NCBI RefSeq assembly: GCF_027533625.1
Contig: NZ_JAQAGZ010000021.1
Span: forward strand, 1 to 64,000
Source of the DNA: Paenibacillus gyeongsangnamensis
GTDB taxonomy: Bacteria > Bacillota > Bacilli > Paenibacillales > NBRC-103111
Length of the DNA stretch: 64,000 bases
Reading direction: 5' to 3'
The position numbers and the translations under genes are program-made. Position 1 is the stretch's first letter, and the number at the start of each line of letters is the position of its first letter. Of this stretch, positions 15,804-25,607 are shown one piece after another. Under the pieces are notes generated by a model. The model was not told where the DNA came from. It made no database searches and saw only the letters and a program-made list of their open reading frames with translations.

Positions 15804-17810
15804 TTATCCTAACGGACAGTGAAACAGTGCAACACCAAACGGAGCCAATCTTAATGTGCTGTTCTGCAAGACTTCCCCGCCAACGAGTGCTTGCCATTTC
15901 TCAGAAACGGCAACATCCGCTTCCGCGTTATTGTGGTTGATTACAAATAAATATTCTGCATCCTGCCCGCGGCGCCGGGTCACCTCAACACCTTCGGGTG
16001 AACGTGTGATACGGCCGACTCCCGCTTTATCCAGAACTTCTTCGATAAAGAGGCGCATTATGTCCGGTCTTAATTCCGTACCCACATAATAAGCTTGACC
16101 CTGTTCATAGGCATTGCGGGTTATCGCGGGAGTGCCGGCATAAAATTCACGGCTGTACTCCGCAAGCATCTCCGCCCCGTTCAAGGTGATAATATCGCAC
16201 CATAGGTTGGCGTCTTCCTCTGCCGCTTCCGTTCCTGCTGTCCAACGCAAGCCTTGATCAAATTGGCGCAAGCAGTCGTAGTCCTCGATTAAAATACCGA
16301 GCAGTTCGCTGAATTCACCGGGAAGCGTCTTGGGAATCACGGCATTATTCCAATCTTTTACCCCCGTGCGCATACTGAGCACCAAGTGTCCTCCAGATGC
16401 GACATAGCCATATAACTTCCGGCGCAATTCAGGATGCGTCAAGAATAACAACGGAGCGACAAGGACTTTGTAACGGGAGTACTCCTCCTCGTCCGAAACG
16501 ATGTCTACCGGCACGTTGGCATCGAAGAAACCCTTATAATAAGAGCGTAGATGCTCAACGTAATTTAATTGCGGATGATGAGGTTGTATTTGCAGCGCCC
16601 ATTCCTGATCATAGCTAAATAAAATGCCGACTTCGGCTTGCGGTAGGCAATTACGAAACTTGTCCATATGTGGAGCAAGCTCTTGAATCGTTTGTTTAAT
16701 TTCAGCATACCGCCGGCCAGGGATGCGGCTGTGAGGCAGGATACCATGCCAGTACTGTTCCGTTCCAACCAAACAGGTGTCCCAGCGGAAATAAACAATC
16801 GTGTCCGCTCCGTGGGCAATCGATTGATAGGTCCACAGGCGTATTTGGCCTGGGCGCGGAGTGGAGCTGATTACTTCCCAGCCGGTCGGTCCGGCCAATT
16901 GTTCCATGATCCAAAAGGTTTGCTGCTTGGTCCCCCTCATCAGATCGAGAGCCATAGCCAGATGAGGCGGGGACGTCTTCGAAAGCCTGGCCTCCCAGAA
17001 AGGCATCGGATATTGATCATGCGAAATGAAATCAAGATCCTTCGCCAACTTGAAATAATCGGTTTTATCAAAAAATCCCATAAAATTATGAGTGATGAAA
17101 TGATTAGGGCATTCCTCTCGCAAAATGTCGATTTGGAGCTTCTGGAAATCTACAATTAAATCGGAACAAAAACGTTTCCAATCGAGCAGAAAAGATGGAT
17201 TATGCGAGTTCGGTGTCGGCAGCGGCGCGGGAATTTGATCAAACCTGGAGTAGGTCTGACTCCAGAATACCGTACCCCATGCTTCGTTCAAAGCTTCGAT
17301 GGTGCCGTATTTCTTTTCAAGCCATTGATGGAACCGCACGCGGCAGGAATCGCAAGTGCACAGCTGCTGGTGGCTGTTTCCGAGTTCGTTATCGGTCTGC
17401 CAACCGATCACATGAGGATTATTTTGGTAATGGCGGGCCATCACCCGAACGAATCGGCGAATATGATTTCGGTACGTTTCATTGGACTGACAGTTGTGGT
17501 GACGGCCTCCAAAGCCTAAACGTTGACCTTGCATATTAACCGGCAGGATCTCCGGATTTTGTTCGATAATCCAGATCGGAGGTGCGGGCGAAGGAGTACC
17601 CAAAACCGTTTTAATTCCTCTTCGGCTGAGCACTTCAATCGCTTCGTCAAGCCATGCGAAATCATATTGGCCCTCGGAAGGCTCCATCTTAATCCAGGAA
17701 AATTCCGCCATGCGAACAACGTCAATGCCTGCTTCCTGCATCTTATCTGCATCCCATTCCCAATGCTCTTTGGAGCAATGCTCCGGATAATAATCCACGC
17801 CAAATTTCAT
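15804..17810 (-). CDS. GH42 beta-galactosidase, second copy
   Basis: 668 residues from the second ATG (17810), which is 7 nt from GGGAGG; the ATG at 17816 is too close to it. Acid/base E142 (TDNELG), nucleophile E303 (IMEQLAG) and zinc cysteines C107, C151, C153 and C156 are all present. It is clearly diverged from the adjacent GH42, so the pair is probably not a recent duplication and may differ in linkage or chain-length preference. Cytoplasmic. Located between a Gfo/Idh gene and the other GH42. Confidence 0.92.
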   Translation of the reverse strand: MKFGVDYYPEHCSKEHWEWDADKMQEAGIDVVRMAEFSWIKMEPSEGQYDFAWLDEAIEVLSRRGIKTVLGTPSPAPPIWIIEQNPEILPVNMQGQRLGFGGRHHNCQSNETYRNHIRRFVRVMARHYQNNPHVIGWQTDNELGNSHQQLCTCDSCRVRFHQWLEKKYGTIEALNEAWGTVFWSQTYSRFDQIPAPLPTPNSHNPSFLLDWKRFCSDLIVDFQKLQIDILREECPNHFITHNFMGFFDKTDYFKLAKDLDFISHDQYPMPFWEARLSKTSPPHLAMALDLMRGTKQQTFWIMEQLAGPTGWEVISSTPRPGQIRLWTYQSIAHGADTIVYFRWDTCLVGTEQYWHGILPHSRIPGRRYAEIKQTIQELAPHMDKFRNCLPQAEVGILFSYDQEWALQIQPHHPQLNYVEHLRSYYKGFFDANVPVDIVSDEEEYSRYKVLVAPLLFLTHPELRRKLYGYVASGGHLVLSMRTGVKDWNNAVIPKTLPGEFSELLGILIEDYDCLRQFDQGLRWTAGTEAAEEDANLWCDIITLNGAEMLAEYSREFYAGTPAITRNAYEQGQAYYVGTELRPDIMRLFIEEVLDKAGVGRITRSPEGVEVTRRRGQDAEYLFVINHNNAEADVAVSEKWQALVGGEVLQNSTLRLAPFGVALFHCPLG

Positions 17811-17889
17811 GGTCATTCCTCCCGTTCATCTTGAAAGATTCCAATCGTCATGCCATCCAAGATTTTTTTGCAAGTTTCACAGGAGACTG

Positions 17890-18960
17890 TTATATCCATG
17901 GTTGTTTCGTTGTTGTAATCGTTTCTTTGGATAACACGGCCTTCTGAATCATGAGTGACAAGTAATGATCTTGTGAGGCTTCCGCCAAAGAGTAAAAACT
18001 GGGACCGCCTTTTGCGTAGTCATCCATTTTAGAGAGTGTGGTCGCAATCGCAATTTCATCGTCTGTCAATCTACCCGGAATAAATGGGTTCTTATAGACG
18101 CTTTCTTCACCCAAATAAATTCCCTTTAAGTAATGTCCCTCTAAATTTCCGTCGATTCCTGCGCTGACTCGGGTCAGCTCCAAATCAACCGGGTCTTTGT
18201 AATCTTTTAAATATTTCACCCGGAAATTATTGACCTCCCCGTTTACCCCGCGTACCAAAACACGAGAGGAACGAATCCACGAAAAATATTGATCATAAGT
18301 AAAATCATAAACACCCAGTTTGTCACCAAATCGGATATATGCAATCGTTTGTTTGGATGGAACGATTTTATGAGGTTGCAGCTGTCCATACCTGTCCGGG
18401 CTTTCAGCTATCGTTGATTCAAAAGAAAATGCCTGAATCGTGGCGTCCTCGAACGTTACCCCTAAGAAATGACGGATTAGACTAATCCCGTGGTAGTCGT
18501 GGGATACGGAAATTTGTGCCTGGCTTATATCGCCCAGCTTTCCGGATTTGGCGATTTGCAGACGGGCTGCATGATACGGTTGAAATGCGTATTGTTCTGC
18601 AACCTGAATTTTCGCCCGTTGATCGATAGAACGATGCAATGACAGGAGCTCTTCCAAATTAATCGCCGGCGGTGTTTCACAAAGCACCGGCACCCCTTCG
18701 CCGGCAAGCTGAATCATGTAGGAAGGGGCCACATCTCTCGGAACGCTAACGATTACAAAGGAAAAGTCCGATTTTTCCATCAATTCATTTAGCGTCCGAT
18801 ACGTTTTTACTCCCCATTTTTGCTCGATCTCTCGACCTTTCTCCTCGTTGCGTACGACCATTCCCGTAACCTGAAATCGCTCAGGGAGCTGCTGTGCAAT
18901 TTTCAAAAAAAATTCGGCTCGCCATCCTCCGCCAATGATCGCGAATTTAATGAGACTCAT
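17890..18960 (-). CDS. Gfo/Idh/MocA family oxidoreductase
   Basis: 356 residues. N-terminal Rossmann fold with GGGWRAEF as the dinucleotide loop, then CETPPA (equivalent to the usual EKP, with the Lys replaced by Thr or Pro), then AEQYAFQPY and the alpha/beta substrate domain. The missing EKP lysine is unusual because that residue normally assists hydride transfer at the sugar C3; the enzyme may therefore act differently. It follows the permease genes of the galactoside importer. The start is the ATG preceded by GGAGG at short spacing. Confidence 0.85.
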   Translation of the reverse strand: MSLIKFAIIGGGWRAEFFLKIAQQLPERFQVTGMVVRNEEKGREIEQKWGVKTYRTLNELMEKSDFSFVIVSVPRDVAPSYMIQLAGEGVPVLCETPPAINLEELLSLHRSIDQRAKIQVAEQYAFQPYHAARLQIAKSGKLGDISQAQISVSHDYHGISLIRHFLGVTFEDATIQAFSFESTIAESPDRYGQLQPHKIVPSKQTIAYIRFGDKLGVYDFTYDQYFSWIRSSRVLVRGVNGEVNNFRVKYLKDYKDPVDLELTRVSAGIDGNLEGHYLKGIYLGEESVYKNPFIPGRLTDDEIAIATTLSKMDDYAKGGPSFYSLAEASQDHYLSLMIQKAVLSKETITTTKQPWI

Positions 18961-19016
18961 AACATAACCTCCGAATTAAGGTGCTCATTTGCAAACCCCA
19001 TCTTATGCTCAAGATA

Positions 19017-19856
19017 TTATCCTTTGATGGAGCCGGCTGTCATGCCTCCGACAATCTTGTTCTGCAAAATGAGATACATCACAAACAAAGGCACGAAAGA
19101 AATGACTAATGCCGCAAACATCGGTGTCCAATTCGTCCCGTATTCTCCAACGAAAGACATAAGTCCAAACGGCAGTGTCCTAATTTTTTCAGATGACGTA
19201 AATATCATCGCAAAGAAAAGCTCATTCCACATCCAAATGAAATTCACGATGCTGACCGTTACGATTTCCGCAGACAAAAGCGGCGCGATAATTTTGAAAA
19301 AAATTCCGAACGCGCCACAACCGTCCATAACCGCCGCTTCCTCCAATTCTCTGGAAATTGTCTTGAGGCGAGCCGATAAGATCAATAGAGAAAAGGAAAC
19401 GGCAAATCCGACATAAGGCAAAATCATGGACAAATAACTATTGCGAATATGCAGCCAATTTAGGATTTGAAAGAGCGGGACGGCTACTGCGTGTCCAGGC
19501 ACCATGACACCGATCAATACAAGAGCAAGCAGCGTATTACGAAACGGGAACTTCATTCGAAGCAGCACAAATCCGGCCGGAACCGTGACCATTATAGACA
19601 GAATGACAGAACTGGCGACAACAATTACACTGTTGAAAAAGTATTTTTGTACTCCTCCAACCATCCAGGCGTTCGTGAAGTTCATCCATTGGGGCTTGAT
19701 CGGAAAGCTCCAAGGACTGTTCAGGAATTCCTGGTTCGTTTTTAGAGCGCTTAACAAAAGCCACGCTACCGGAAATAAACTGAAAATCAGAAATAGATAA
19801 ACGAGCACATGCTGAAGTGTTCGGGCGGGGACCGATACTTCCCGGATTCTTGTCAA
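19017..19856 (-). CDS. Sugar ABC transporter permease, MalG type
   Basis: 279 residues if read from the TTG at 19856, which has AGGGGG 8 nt upstream; a GTG at 19865 lies almost inside that site. Six membrane segments, and the EAA loop (EEAAVMDGCGAFGIFF) that docks the ATPase. Forms a heterodimer with the product of the preceding gene, about 12 nt upstream. Part of the galactoside importer; its ATPase is not encoded nearby. Confidence 0.9.
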   Translation of the reverse strand: MTRIREVSVPARTLQHVLVYLFLIFSLFPVAWLLLSALKTNQEFLNSPWSFPIKPQWMNFTNAWMVGGVQKYFFNSVIVVASSVILSIMVTVPAGFVLLRMKFPFRNTLLALVLIGVMVPGHAVAVPLFQILNWLHIRNSYLSMILPYVGFAVSFSLLILSARLKTISRELEEAAVMDGCGAFGIFFKIIAPLLSAEIVTVSIVNFIWMWNELFFAMIFTSSEKIRTLPFGLMSFVGEYGTNWTPMFAALVISFVPLFVMYLILQNKIVGGMTAGSIKG

Positions 19857-19868
19857 TTCAATCACCCC

Positions 19869-20747
19869 CTAATATTGGATTTCTTCTTTGGGTTCGAACA
19901 GAGAAATCAATTTAATCACCAAGAAGCACATGATGAACAACAGGAATCCCATCGCTGCCGCGTAACCCAAATTCATTTGCAGAAAGCCGACATCGTACAT
20001 GTACGAAGACAGAACTTCGCTGGCACGATTAGGACCGCCTTTGGTAAGGACAAACACATAATCGAAAGACTTGAAAGCGCCTGTGGCTAACAAAATAAGA
20101 GAAACACTTATGACAGGCCTCATCATAGGCAGAGTAATGTATCGAATTTTTTGCCATTGGCTCACACCATCGATTCTGGCACTGTCGCTGACATCCGAAG
20201 GAATGTTTTGTATACCAACCATATAGAGTAAAATATAAAAACCGATGTGCTGCCACGCCATAACGAAGCCGATCGCCGGCAATACCGTAAAAGCGTTCGC
20301 AAGCAGAGACGTTTTCATCTCGATATGGAACAAGGCCAGGATCCGATTAACGATCCCGTATTGTTGGTGGTACATATATACCCAGAGTGTACCTACAGCA
20401 ACAGTTGATAACAGGTTGGGAATGTACATCAACGACCTGACTGCTTTTGTGCCGGTTAGCCCCAAAGTCAGCAGCCAGGCCAGCATAAATGCGATGGGGA
20501 TGCTGAATACGATATCGACGATGAGCAGAATAAAAAGATTTTTAACCGAGCGTATCAATACGTCATCAGACAGCATGTCGATGTAGTTTTGCAATCCTAC
20601 CCATGTTTTCTCGTTCATGATATTCCAACGGAATAAGCTTATAAAGAACGATTCGAAAATAGGAAGCAAACAAAACACCAGGTAAAAAAACAAGGCGGGG
20701 GCCAGCAAAACGATAATCGCACGGTAGTCCTTATAAATTTTTTGCAT
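19869..20747 (-). CDS. Sugar ABC transporter permease, MalF type
   Basis: 292 residues, six or seven membrane segments. The EAA motif is present in the form SDSARIDGVSQWQKIRYI, with the conserved G. ATG with GAGGTGG upstream. It lies 125 nt after the binding-protein gene, separated by a stem-loop. Partner of the MalG-type permease immediately downstream. Confidence 0.9.
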   Translation of the reverse strand: MQKIYKDYRAIIVLLAPALFFYLVFCLLPIFESFFISLFRWNIMNEKTWVGLQNYIDMLSDDVLIRSVKNLFILLIVDIVFSIPIAFMLAWLLTLGLTGTKAVRSLMYIPNLLSTVAVGTLWVYMYHQQYGIVNRILALFHIEMKTSLLANAFTVLPAIGFVMAWQHIGFYILLYMVGIQNIPSDVSDSARIDGVSQWQKIRYITLPMMRPVISVSLILLATGAFKSFDYVFVLTKGGPNRASEVLSSYMYDVGFLQMNLGYAAAMGFLLFIMCFLVIKLISLFEPKEEIQY

Positions 20748-20795
20748 GAAACCACCTCAATCCATAATTGCTGAGTCAAAAAGCTTGAAATGAAA

Positions 20796-20842
20796 AGCCG
20801 CTGCATTTCCCAAGTTGAATACAGTTGAAGGATGCAACGGCT
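20796..20842 (-). promoter_or_regulatory. Stem-loop between binding-protein and permease genes
   Basis: An 11-bp stem (20796-20806 with 20832-20842, one mismatch) with further pairing inside. On the minus strand it is followed by TTTTCATTT, a weak U-tract. It could attenuate transcription or protect the binding-protein mRNA, giving excess binding protein over permease. Confidence 0.5.
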
Positions 20843-20872
20843 CTCCGAATAGCCTGTTACTTGAAATGTCGA

Positions 20873-22213
20873 TTATTTCGTTCGCATATTTTTAACGCGA
20901 TCTTCCAGTCTTTGCATTACCTTTGCCGGATCTTCACCGATCAGAAGCTCTTGAACCGATTTATTCATTTCTCCGCCAAGCGTTTGTTGTCCGAGAATAC
21001 GATCCGGGAACGTTGTCGTATCGGTGGCGTGGCTAATCTGATCCAAGAAATTGGAAAGCAACGGAGCGACTGCCGTTTTATCATATTTGATGTTCGTTGA
21101 CGGAAGCTGGGCAATGTTAACCATAATATTTTGGTATTTATCCGAGGTGATCAGCTTGATAAACGCAGCGGCCGCTTCCTTGTTCTTCGCATTTTTTGAG
21201 ATCGCAATATTCCAGTCGGGAGCCAGAATCCAATCGTTCAGACCGGATTTTCCGCCAGAAACCTCTGGCCAGTTGAAGAATCCTACTTTACCGTATATGG
21301 GATTTGCCACACCGCTCGCAGCGTCGGTTTTGGCTCCAAGGGTCGGTAATTCCCAAGTGCCGTTCACCCACATGGCAGTTTTGCCCTGAATGAACATTTG
21401 TCTCGAATCGTCCAAGCTGGCGCTGTTTGCATCTTGATTGAACGCACCTGCGCTAACCATCTTCGAGAAGTCGGTAGCCGCTTTCATAAAGACATCGTTG
21501 GTAAAAGGAATTTTGCCGGATTGTACATCGGTGAATGCTTGCTTTCCTCCATAACGGTATGAGAGCATATTCAAGTATAATCCGCCAGTCCAAATATCTT
21601 TATTGCCGAGCGCAAAAGGGGTAATTCCTTTGGCTTTAAGCGTTTTCACTACATTGAGCAAATCATCCATCGTCTTCGGCACAGTCAATCCATTCTGGTC
21701 GAAGATTTCCTTATTGTAATAGATCAGCTGTGCAGTTTGTGCAGAGGGTATTGCATATTTTTTCCCGTCAAATGTAACCGGATCCAAAATACCCGGAACG
21801 AACTTATTGTATTCGGAGCCCAGCAAGGTATCCATAGGCTCCAATGCTCCGGACTTGACGAATGGCGCCATGAAACCGGCTTCACGAACGAAGAAAATAT
21901 CGGGCGCATTATTTGCGGCTACCTCTGTCGTAATTTTCGTGTTGTAATCGTTCGTGGTGAAGGACTGGTATTCAATGGTCGCGTTATAGTCGTTGTGTGC
22001 GTTAAATTCTTTAATCGCTTCATCCAAAACTTTGGTCTTTGCAGGGTAAGTATCGTTAATCCAACCCCACATACTTAATTTGACCGGAGCCTTGCCGGTT
22101 GTCTGTCCGGCTTTCTGATCCGAGCTGCCGTTGGAACCGCTGCCACAAGCAGTCAAAGAAGTAACACAAAGTAATGAAGAAACGACGATTATTGCTTTTT
22201 TCGAAAGCTTCAT
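20873..22213 (-). CDS. Sugar ABC transporter solute-binding lipoprotein
   Basis: 446 residues from the ATG at 22213 (AAGGGGATG upstream); a longer frame reaching 22414 has no signal peptide and overlaps the regulator gene. A lipoprotein signal with lipobox LTAC puts the acylated cysteine at 23, followed by a Gly/Ser linker. The body is a family 1 periplasmic-type sugar-binding fold with many aromatic residues. It captures the sugar at the outer membrane face and delivers it to the two permeases downstream. The two-component genes just upstream probably control it. Confidence 0.92.
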   Translation of the reverse strand: MKLSKKAIIVVSSLLCVTSLTACGSGSNGSSDQKAGQTTGKAPVKLSMWGWINDTYPAKTKVLDEAIKEFNAHNDYNATIEYQSFTTNDYNTKITTEVAANNAPDIFFVREAGFMAPFVKSGALEPMDTLLGSEYNKFVPGILDPVTFDGKKYAIPSAQTAQLIYYNKEIFDQNGLTVPKTMDDLLNVVKTLKAKGITPFALGNKDIWTGGLYLNMLSYRYGGKQAFTDVQSGKIPFTNDVFMKAATDFSKMVSAGAFNQDANSASLDDSRQMFIQGKTAMWVNGTWELPTLGAKTDAASGVANPIYGKVGFFNWPEVSGGKSGLNDWILAPDWNIAISKNAKNKEAAAAFIKLITSDKYQNIMVNIAQLPSTNIKYDKTAVAPLLSNFLDQISHATDTTTFPDRILGQQTLGGEMNKSVQELLIGEDPAKVMQRLEDRVKNMRTK

Positions 22214-22314
22214 TTGAACATCCCCTTCTTCTTTTGATGTCTTTATTCTAGAACAAAAAGTGCTTTCACAAAATGGGTGAACCCGAACATATAGGTTGAA
22301 AAAAACAACATCAA

Positions 22315-23052
22315 CTACTTGGTACTCTGACTGTATTCCGACGGTTTGGTTCCCACGATTTTGCGAAACAGTTGGCTGAAGTATTTCGGGTCTTGGTACC
22401 CTACACGATAACAAACCTCGCTCACCGTTTGTTTGGTTTGGTGGAGCAGTCTCTTTGCTTCCTTCATGCGCACGTTGGTTAAATAGTCCAAGAATGTCGT
22501 GTTTAATTCTTTTTTCATAATCCGATTGAGATGAACGCTGCTGATATGAATGTCTCTTGCCGCCTTTTCTAGATCGATGCTTTGACTAAAGTTGTTCTGA
22601 ATGTATTTTATAATCTGGGTGAACAAATCGTTACCACTGCCTTCATTTTCAATCAGGGCCGGATCCTGCCCTCTTTTCTGCCATTCTGCTTGGGCCGACC
22701 TGCATACCTCTTCCAGCGTTTCCGGGTTTGTCGGCTTCAAGATGTAATCGTAAGCTCGATAACGTATAGCATGCTGGGCATAAACGAAATCACTGTATCC
22801 GGACAGAAGAATCACTTTCGTGTCCGGAAACGCGCTTATCGTCCGGGAAAGCAGCTGTAGCCCGTCCATCTTCGGCATCCTAATATCGGTGATCACAATT
22901 TCGGGCTGGTAGCGGCAAATCCAGCTCCAGCCCTCCTCTCCATCGGATGCAACCCCCACTTCGGTAAAATTCAATTGATCCCAGCGCACCGCTTTGCGAA
23001 TTCCTTCTCGAATCATTCTTTCGTCATCGCAGATCAGCAATTTAAATTCCAT
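22315..23052 (-). CDS. AraC-type response regulator (YesN-like)
   Basis: 245 residues from the ATG at 23052. Receiver domain with D9/D10, phospho-acceptor D56 (ITDIRMPKMDG) and the conserved Lys in ILKP. A linker leads to a C-terminal AraC/XylS pair of helix-turn-helix motifs (residues about 145-245, with VGYQDPKYFSQLFRK). This is short for YesN proteins, which often have a long middle region. Its ATG overlaps the 3' end of the histidine kinase gene by 11 nt, indicating translational coupling. It likely activates the adjacent binding-protein and permease genes. Confidence 0.93.
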   Translation of the reverse strand: MEFKLLICDDERMIREGIRKAVRWDQLNFTEVGVASDGEEGWSWICRYQPEIVITDIRMPKMDGLQLLSRTISAFPDTKVILLSGYSDFVYAQHAIRYRAYDYILKPTNPETLEEVCRSAQAEWQKRGQDPALIENEGSGNDLFTQIIKYIQNNFSQSIDLEKAARDIHISSVHLNRIMKKELNTTFLDYLTNVRMKEAKRLLHQTKQTVSEVCYRVGYQDPKYFSQLFRKIVGTKPSEYSQSTK

Positions 23053-24796
23053 ACTGCGTCCCTCCTGTATTGTCGATCGGAACCCTGAAGGAAATGGCTG
23101 TCCCATCGGGCGAAGTGGTGACTTGAAGACCGTAATTCGCTCCGTAGTTCAACATCAGCCTGCGGTGAACATTGAGCATACCGTGCGGATAATGTTGATG
23201 TGGATCGGAACCCGCCCTATGCAATAAATCCATGTACTCGTCCGGTATACCGCCACCGTTATCCCGTACGTTTACAACTACGTGAGTACGATCATCATCA
23301 GCATGAATATACATGGAGATACTTATGGGAAAGTCGGATTGATCTACATTGTGGACAATTGCGTTTTCAAGTAAAGGTTGAACGACCAACTTCGGAATGG
23401 GAATGTCCAAAACGGATGGATCTACTTCGAGAGTGATCTGAATACGCTCCTCAAATCGGTATTTCTGAATGGCCAAGTAGCTGGATACATATTCCATTTC
23501 ATCCTTAATGCAATAATTTTTGTCTTCATTCCGAAAGGAAACTCGAAGCAATCTCCCGAGCGACTCGGAAAGCTGCGCTACTTCAACCATTCCGTTCACT
23601 CTCGAGGCCCAATTGATCGTATCCAACGTATTGTAAATAAAATGCGGATTAATCTGCGCCTGCAAGGCGCTGAGCTCCATCTCTTTGTTCAAAAGATTAA
23701 GCCTGTACTCCTTATTGATAAGCTCGTTGATCTCGTCCATCATCTGATTGTAACTGCGGCTTAATTGTCCGATTTCATCGGTTCCGTCAAATGGAAATTT
23801 AATCAGAAACCTTTCTTCCAGCGACTTTTTCATCAATTTGGTGAGCAAGTTGAGCGGCCTGGACAACCATTTGGAAATGAATATGGACAGCAGGATAAAA
23901 AAGGTGAAATAGACGGCGATTATTAGAAAAGTGGCTTGCTTCATTACCTGCGTACTCTCCAATATCGATTGGAACGACGTAAGTTTAATGAGCTTCCAAT
24001 TGGTCGAAGGAACCGTCTCCGAAGAGATCAAATATTTGGCATTATTAATAGAGAGCTCGCGCTTTTGATCGAAATCGGAAAATGTAACCGGCAATCCAGA
24101 GTTCGATCCCATCATGGTTTGTGTTTGATCGAACAGCAAAATTTTGGAATTCATAGTCGTATCGATTTCTTTGTAGTAGGCCTGCACCGCTGAAAATCTA
24201 ACGTGCATAATCAGTATTCCGAATCTCGATAAATCGTCCATTAGCTTGACCGTTCGGCCGATCACATACGTTCCGGTGGCCGGATCGTATGGACCGACCA
24301 CCATTTTGCCGTCACCCGCCATAATCTCTTTGTAGAATGAGGACTGGACAAGCTCTGAAAAGTCGCTGCTTTTTAACCAAATAAGGGAAGGCCCTTCATA
24401 GAAAAACATGCCGGTATTCGTATACAAGTTGATGGAATAAACAATATCGGAATGATTGATGATCATTTTGGACAACGCGCTATCGAGTATCCGCTTTCTG
24501 TCTAAATCGAGGTCATGCTTTAAATTGACTTCTTTCAGCGCATCCTGTACGGTTTGCGAATATATTAATTCTTTCGTTGAAATATCTAAATCGCTGGTAA
24601 GTTTATCTATATTTCTAATTAATTGATGAAGCTCCAACTTGTTTTTTTCTTTTTCTTTATCAATCAGTATCGTAGAAGAACGCCAGTAGAGTGTTGAACT
24701 TAATAAGATGAGTATGCTTACATTAAAAATAATCAAAATCACCAGAAGTTTCGTTCTAAGAGAACCACTAAAGAATTTGATTATTTTTTTCAACAT
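23042..24796 (-). CDS. Sensor histidine kinase (YesM-like)
   Basis: 584 residues. An N-terminal membrane segment (about 16-37), a large extracellular sensor domain, a second membrane segment near 290-310, a HAMP domain, then the His_kinase domain with the phospho-histidine in QINPHFIYNTL, followed by the ATP-binding N box (PLLENAIVHN) and G box (DNGGGIPDEY). It would sense an extracellular sugar or a loaded binding protein and phosphorylate the overlapping AraC-type regulator. First gene of the galactoside block. Confidence 0.93.
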   Translation of the reverse strand: MLKKIIKFFSGSLRTKLLVILIIFNVSILILLSSTLYWRSSTILIDKEKEKNKLELHQLIRNIDKLTSDLDISTKELIYSQTVQDALKEVNLKHDLDLDRKRILDSALSKMIINHSDIVYSINLYTNTGMFFYEGPSLIWLKSSDFSELVQSSFYKEIMAGDGKMVVGPYDPATGTYVIGRTVKLMDDLSRFGILIMHVRFSAVQAYYKEIDTTMNSKILLFDQTQTMMGSNSGLPVTFSDFDQKRELSINNAKYLISSETVPSTNWKLIKLTSFQSILESTQVMKQATFLIIAVYFTFFILLSIFISKWLSRPLNLLTKLMKKSLEERFLIKFPFDGTDEIGQLSRSYNQMMDEINELINKEYRLNLLNKEMELSALQAQINPHFIYNTLDTINWASRVNGMVEVAQLSESLGRLLRVSFRNEDKNYCIKDEMEYVSSYLAIQKYRFEERIQITLEVDPSVLDIPIPKLVVQPLLENAIVHNVDQSDFPISISMYIHADDDRTHVVVNVRDNGGGIPDEYMDLLHRAGSDPHQHYPHGMLNVHRRLMLNYGANYGLQVTTSPDGTAISFRVPIDNTGGTQYGI

Positions 24797-24842
24797 GATT
24801 GAGCTTATCTTCCTTTCATAATATGCCGTAATCCCCTTATAT

Positions 24843-25565
24843 TTATGCGTTCAAAGCGGCGAGGATTTCCGTGCTGATCACATCGGTAATAGTATCCACG
24901 CACTGTTTGCCAAGTTCTTTGGATGCGGATTTCGACAGATCTTCTTTCCAAGTCCATGTCGGTTTTTCTTTATACCAATCGTGTGGCGGATTATCGTATA
25001 TTTTTCGAATCGGCGTATCCAATTGATAATTTTCCATATGGGTGAGTTCCGGATAAAGATACATAAACATCGATGTTTCCCACTTGCCCGCATGGTCTGC
25101 CGGTACTTCGCCGTTTATGGTTACTCCTTCGTATTCAGGCTTGGCTATAAGGGTAACTCCCGAATGTTCGGCCATGTAGTTTTGGGCAAAGTTTTTCAAA
25201 AAATTAACCTGACACGGCCCATAATGACCGGTAATCAACGCAATAACTTGAGCTCCTACTTTACGCAACTGATCGCACAGTTCGGTGAAAAGAAGCTGCA
25301 TTAAAGGCTCAGAGAAGGTTAATGTACCGGCGTATCTGGAATAGCCCGGCCGGCCATAATAATTGGGGGGCAAAACAATGCCGCCCCCTAATTTCTCAGC
25401 GATCTTTAAGCAAACGGCATGCGCTTTTAGCGCATCCAATCCAAGCGGCAAGTGATCTCCGTGCCATTCCAGCAAGCCTGTCGGCACGATAACGACAGGC
25501 ATCCTTTCGATGGCTTCAAGGAATTCGGCAGGCATCATTTCTTCATATCTATATTTATTTTCCAT
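24843..25565 (-). CDS. Creatininase family protein
   Basis: 240 residues from the ATG at 25565; an ATG at 25583 is possible. The family metal ligands are visible: E and H in LLEWHGDHLP, D in GLDALKAH, H in TGHYGP and E in GKWETSMF. These amidohydrolases open lactams or cleave amides (creatinine, 3-dehydro-scyllo-inosose-type substrates, mycofactocin precursors). The role here is unknown; it is the last gene of a tetronate-type block, 42 nt after a zinc dehydrogenase, so it may act on a sugar-acid lactam, lactone or amide. Confidence 0.85.
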   Translation of the reverse strand: MENKYRYEEMMPAEFLEAIERMPVVIVPTGLLEWHGDHLPLGLDALKAHAVCLKIAEKLGGGIVLPPNYYGRPGYSRYAGTLTFSEPLMQLLFTELCDQLRKVGAQVIALITGHYGPCQVNFLKNFAQNYMAEHSGVTLIAKPEYEGVTINGEVPADHAGKWETSMFMYLYPELTHMENYQLDTPIRKIYDNPPHDWYKEKPTWTWKEDLSKSASKELGKQCVDTITDVISTEILAALNA

Positions 25566-25607
25566 AAAGAACTCATCTCCCATTAAGTAATTTAGTGGTA
25601 ATTCCGT

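Noticed and set aside
16668..17159. 163-codon plus-strand frame inside the second GH42 gene
   Set aside because: It is antisense to a clearly conserved enzyme with intact catalytic residues.
22260..22290. Possible catabolite-repression (cre) site upstream of the binding-protein gene
   Set aside because: TGTGAAAGCACTTT resembles half of the pattern but lacks the central CG, so support is too weak.
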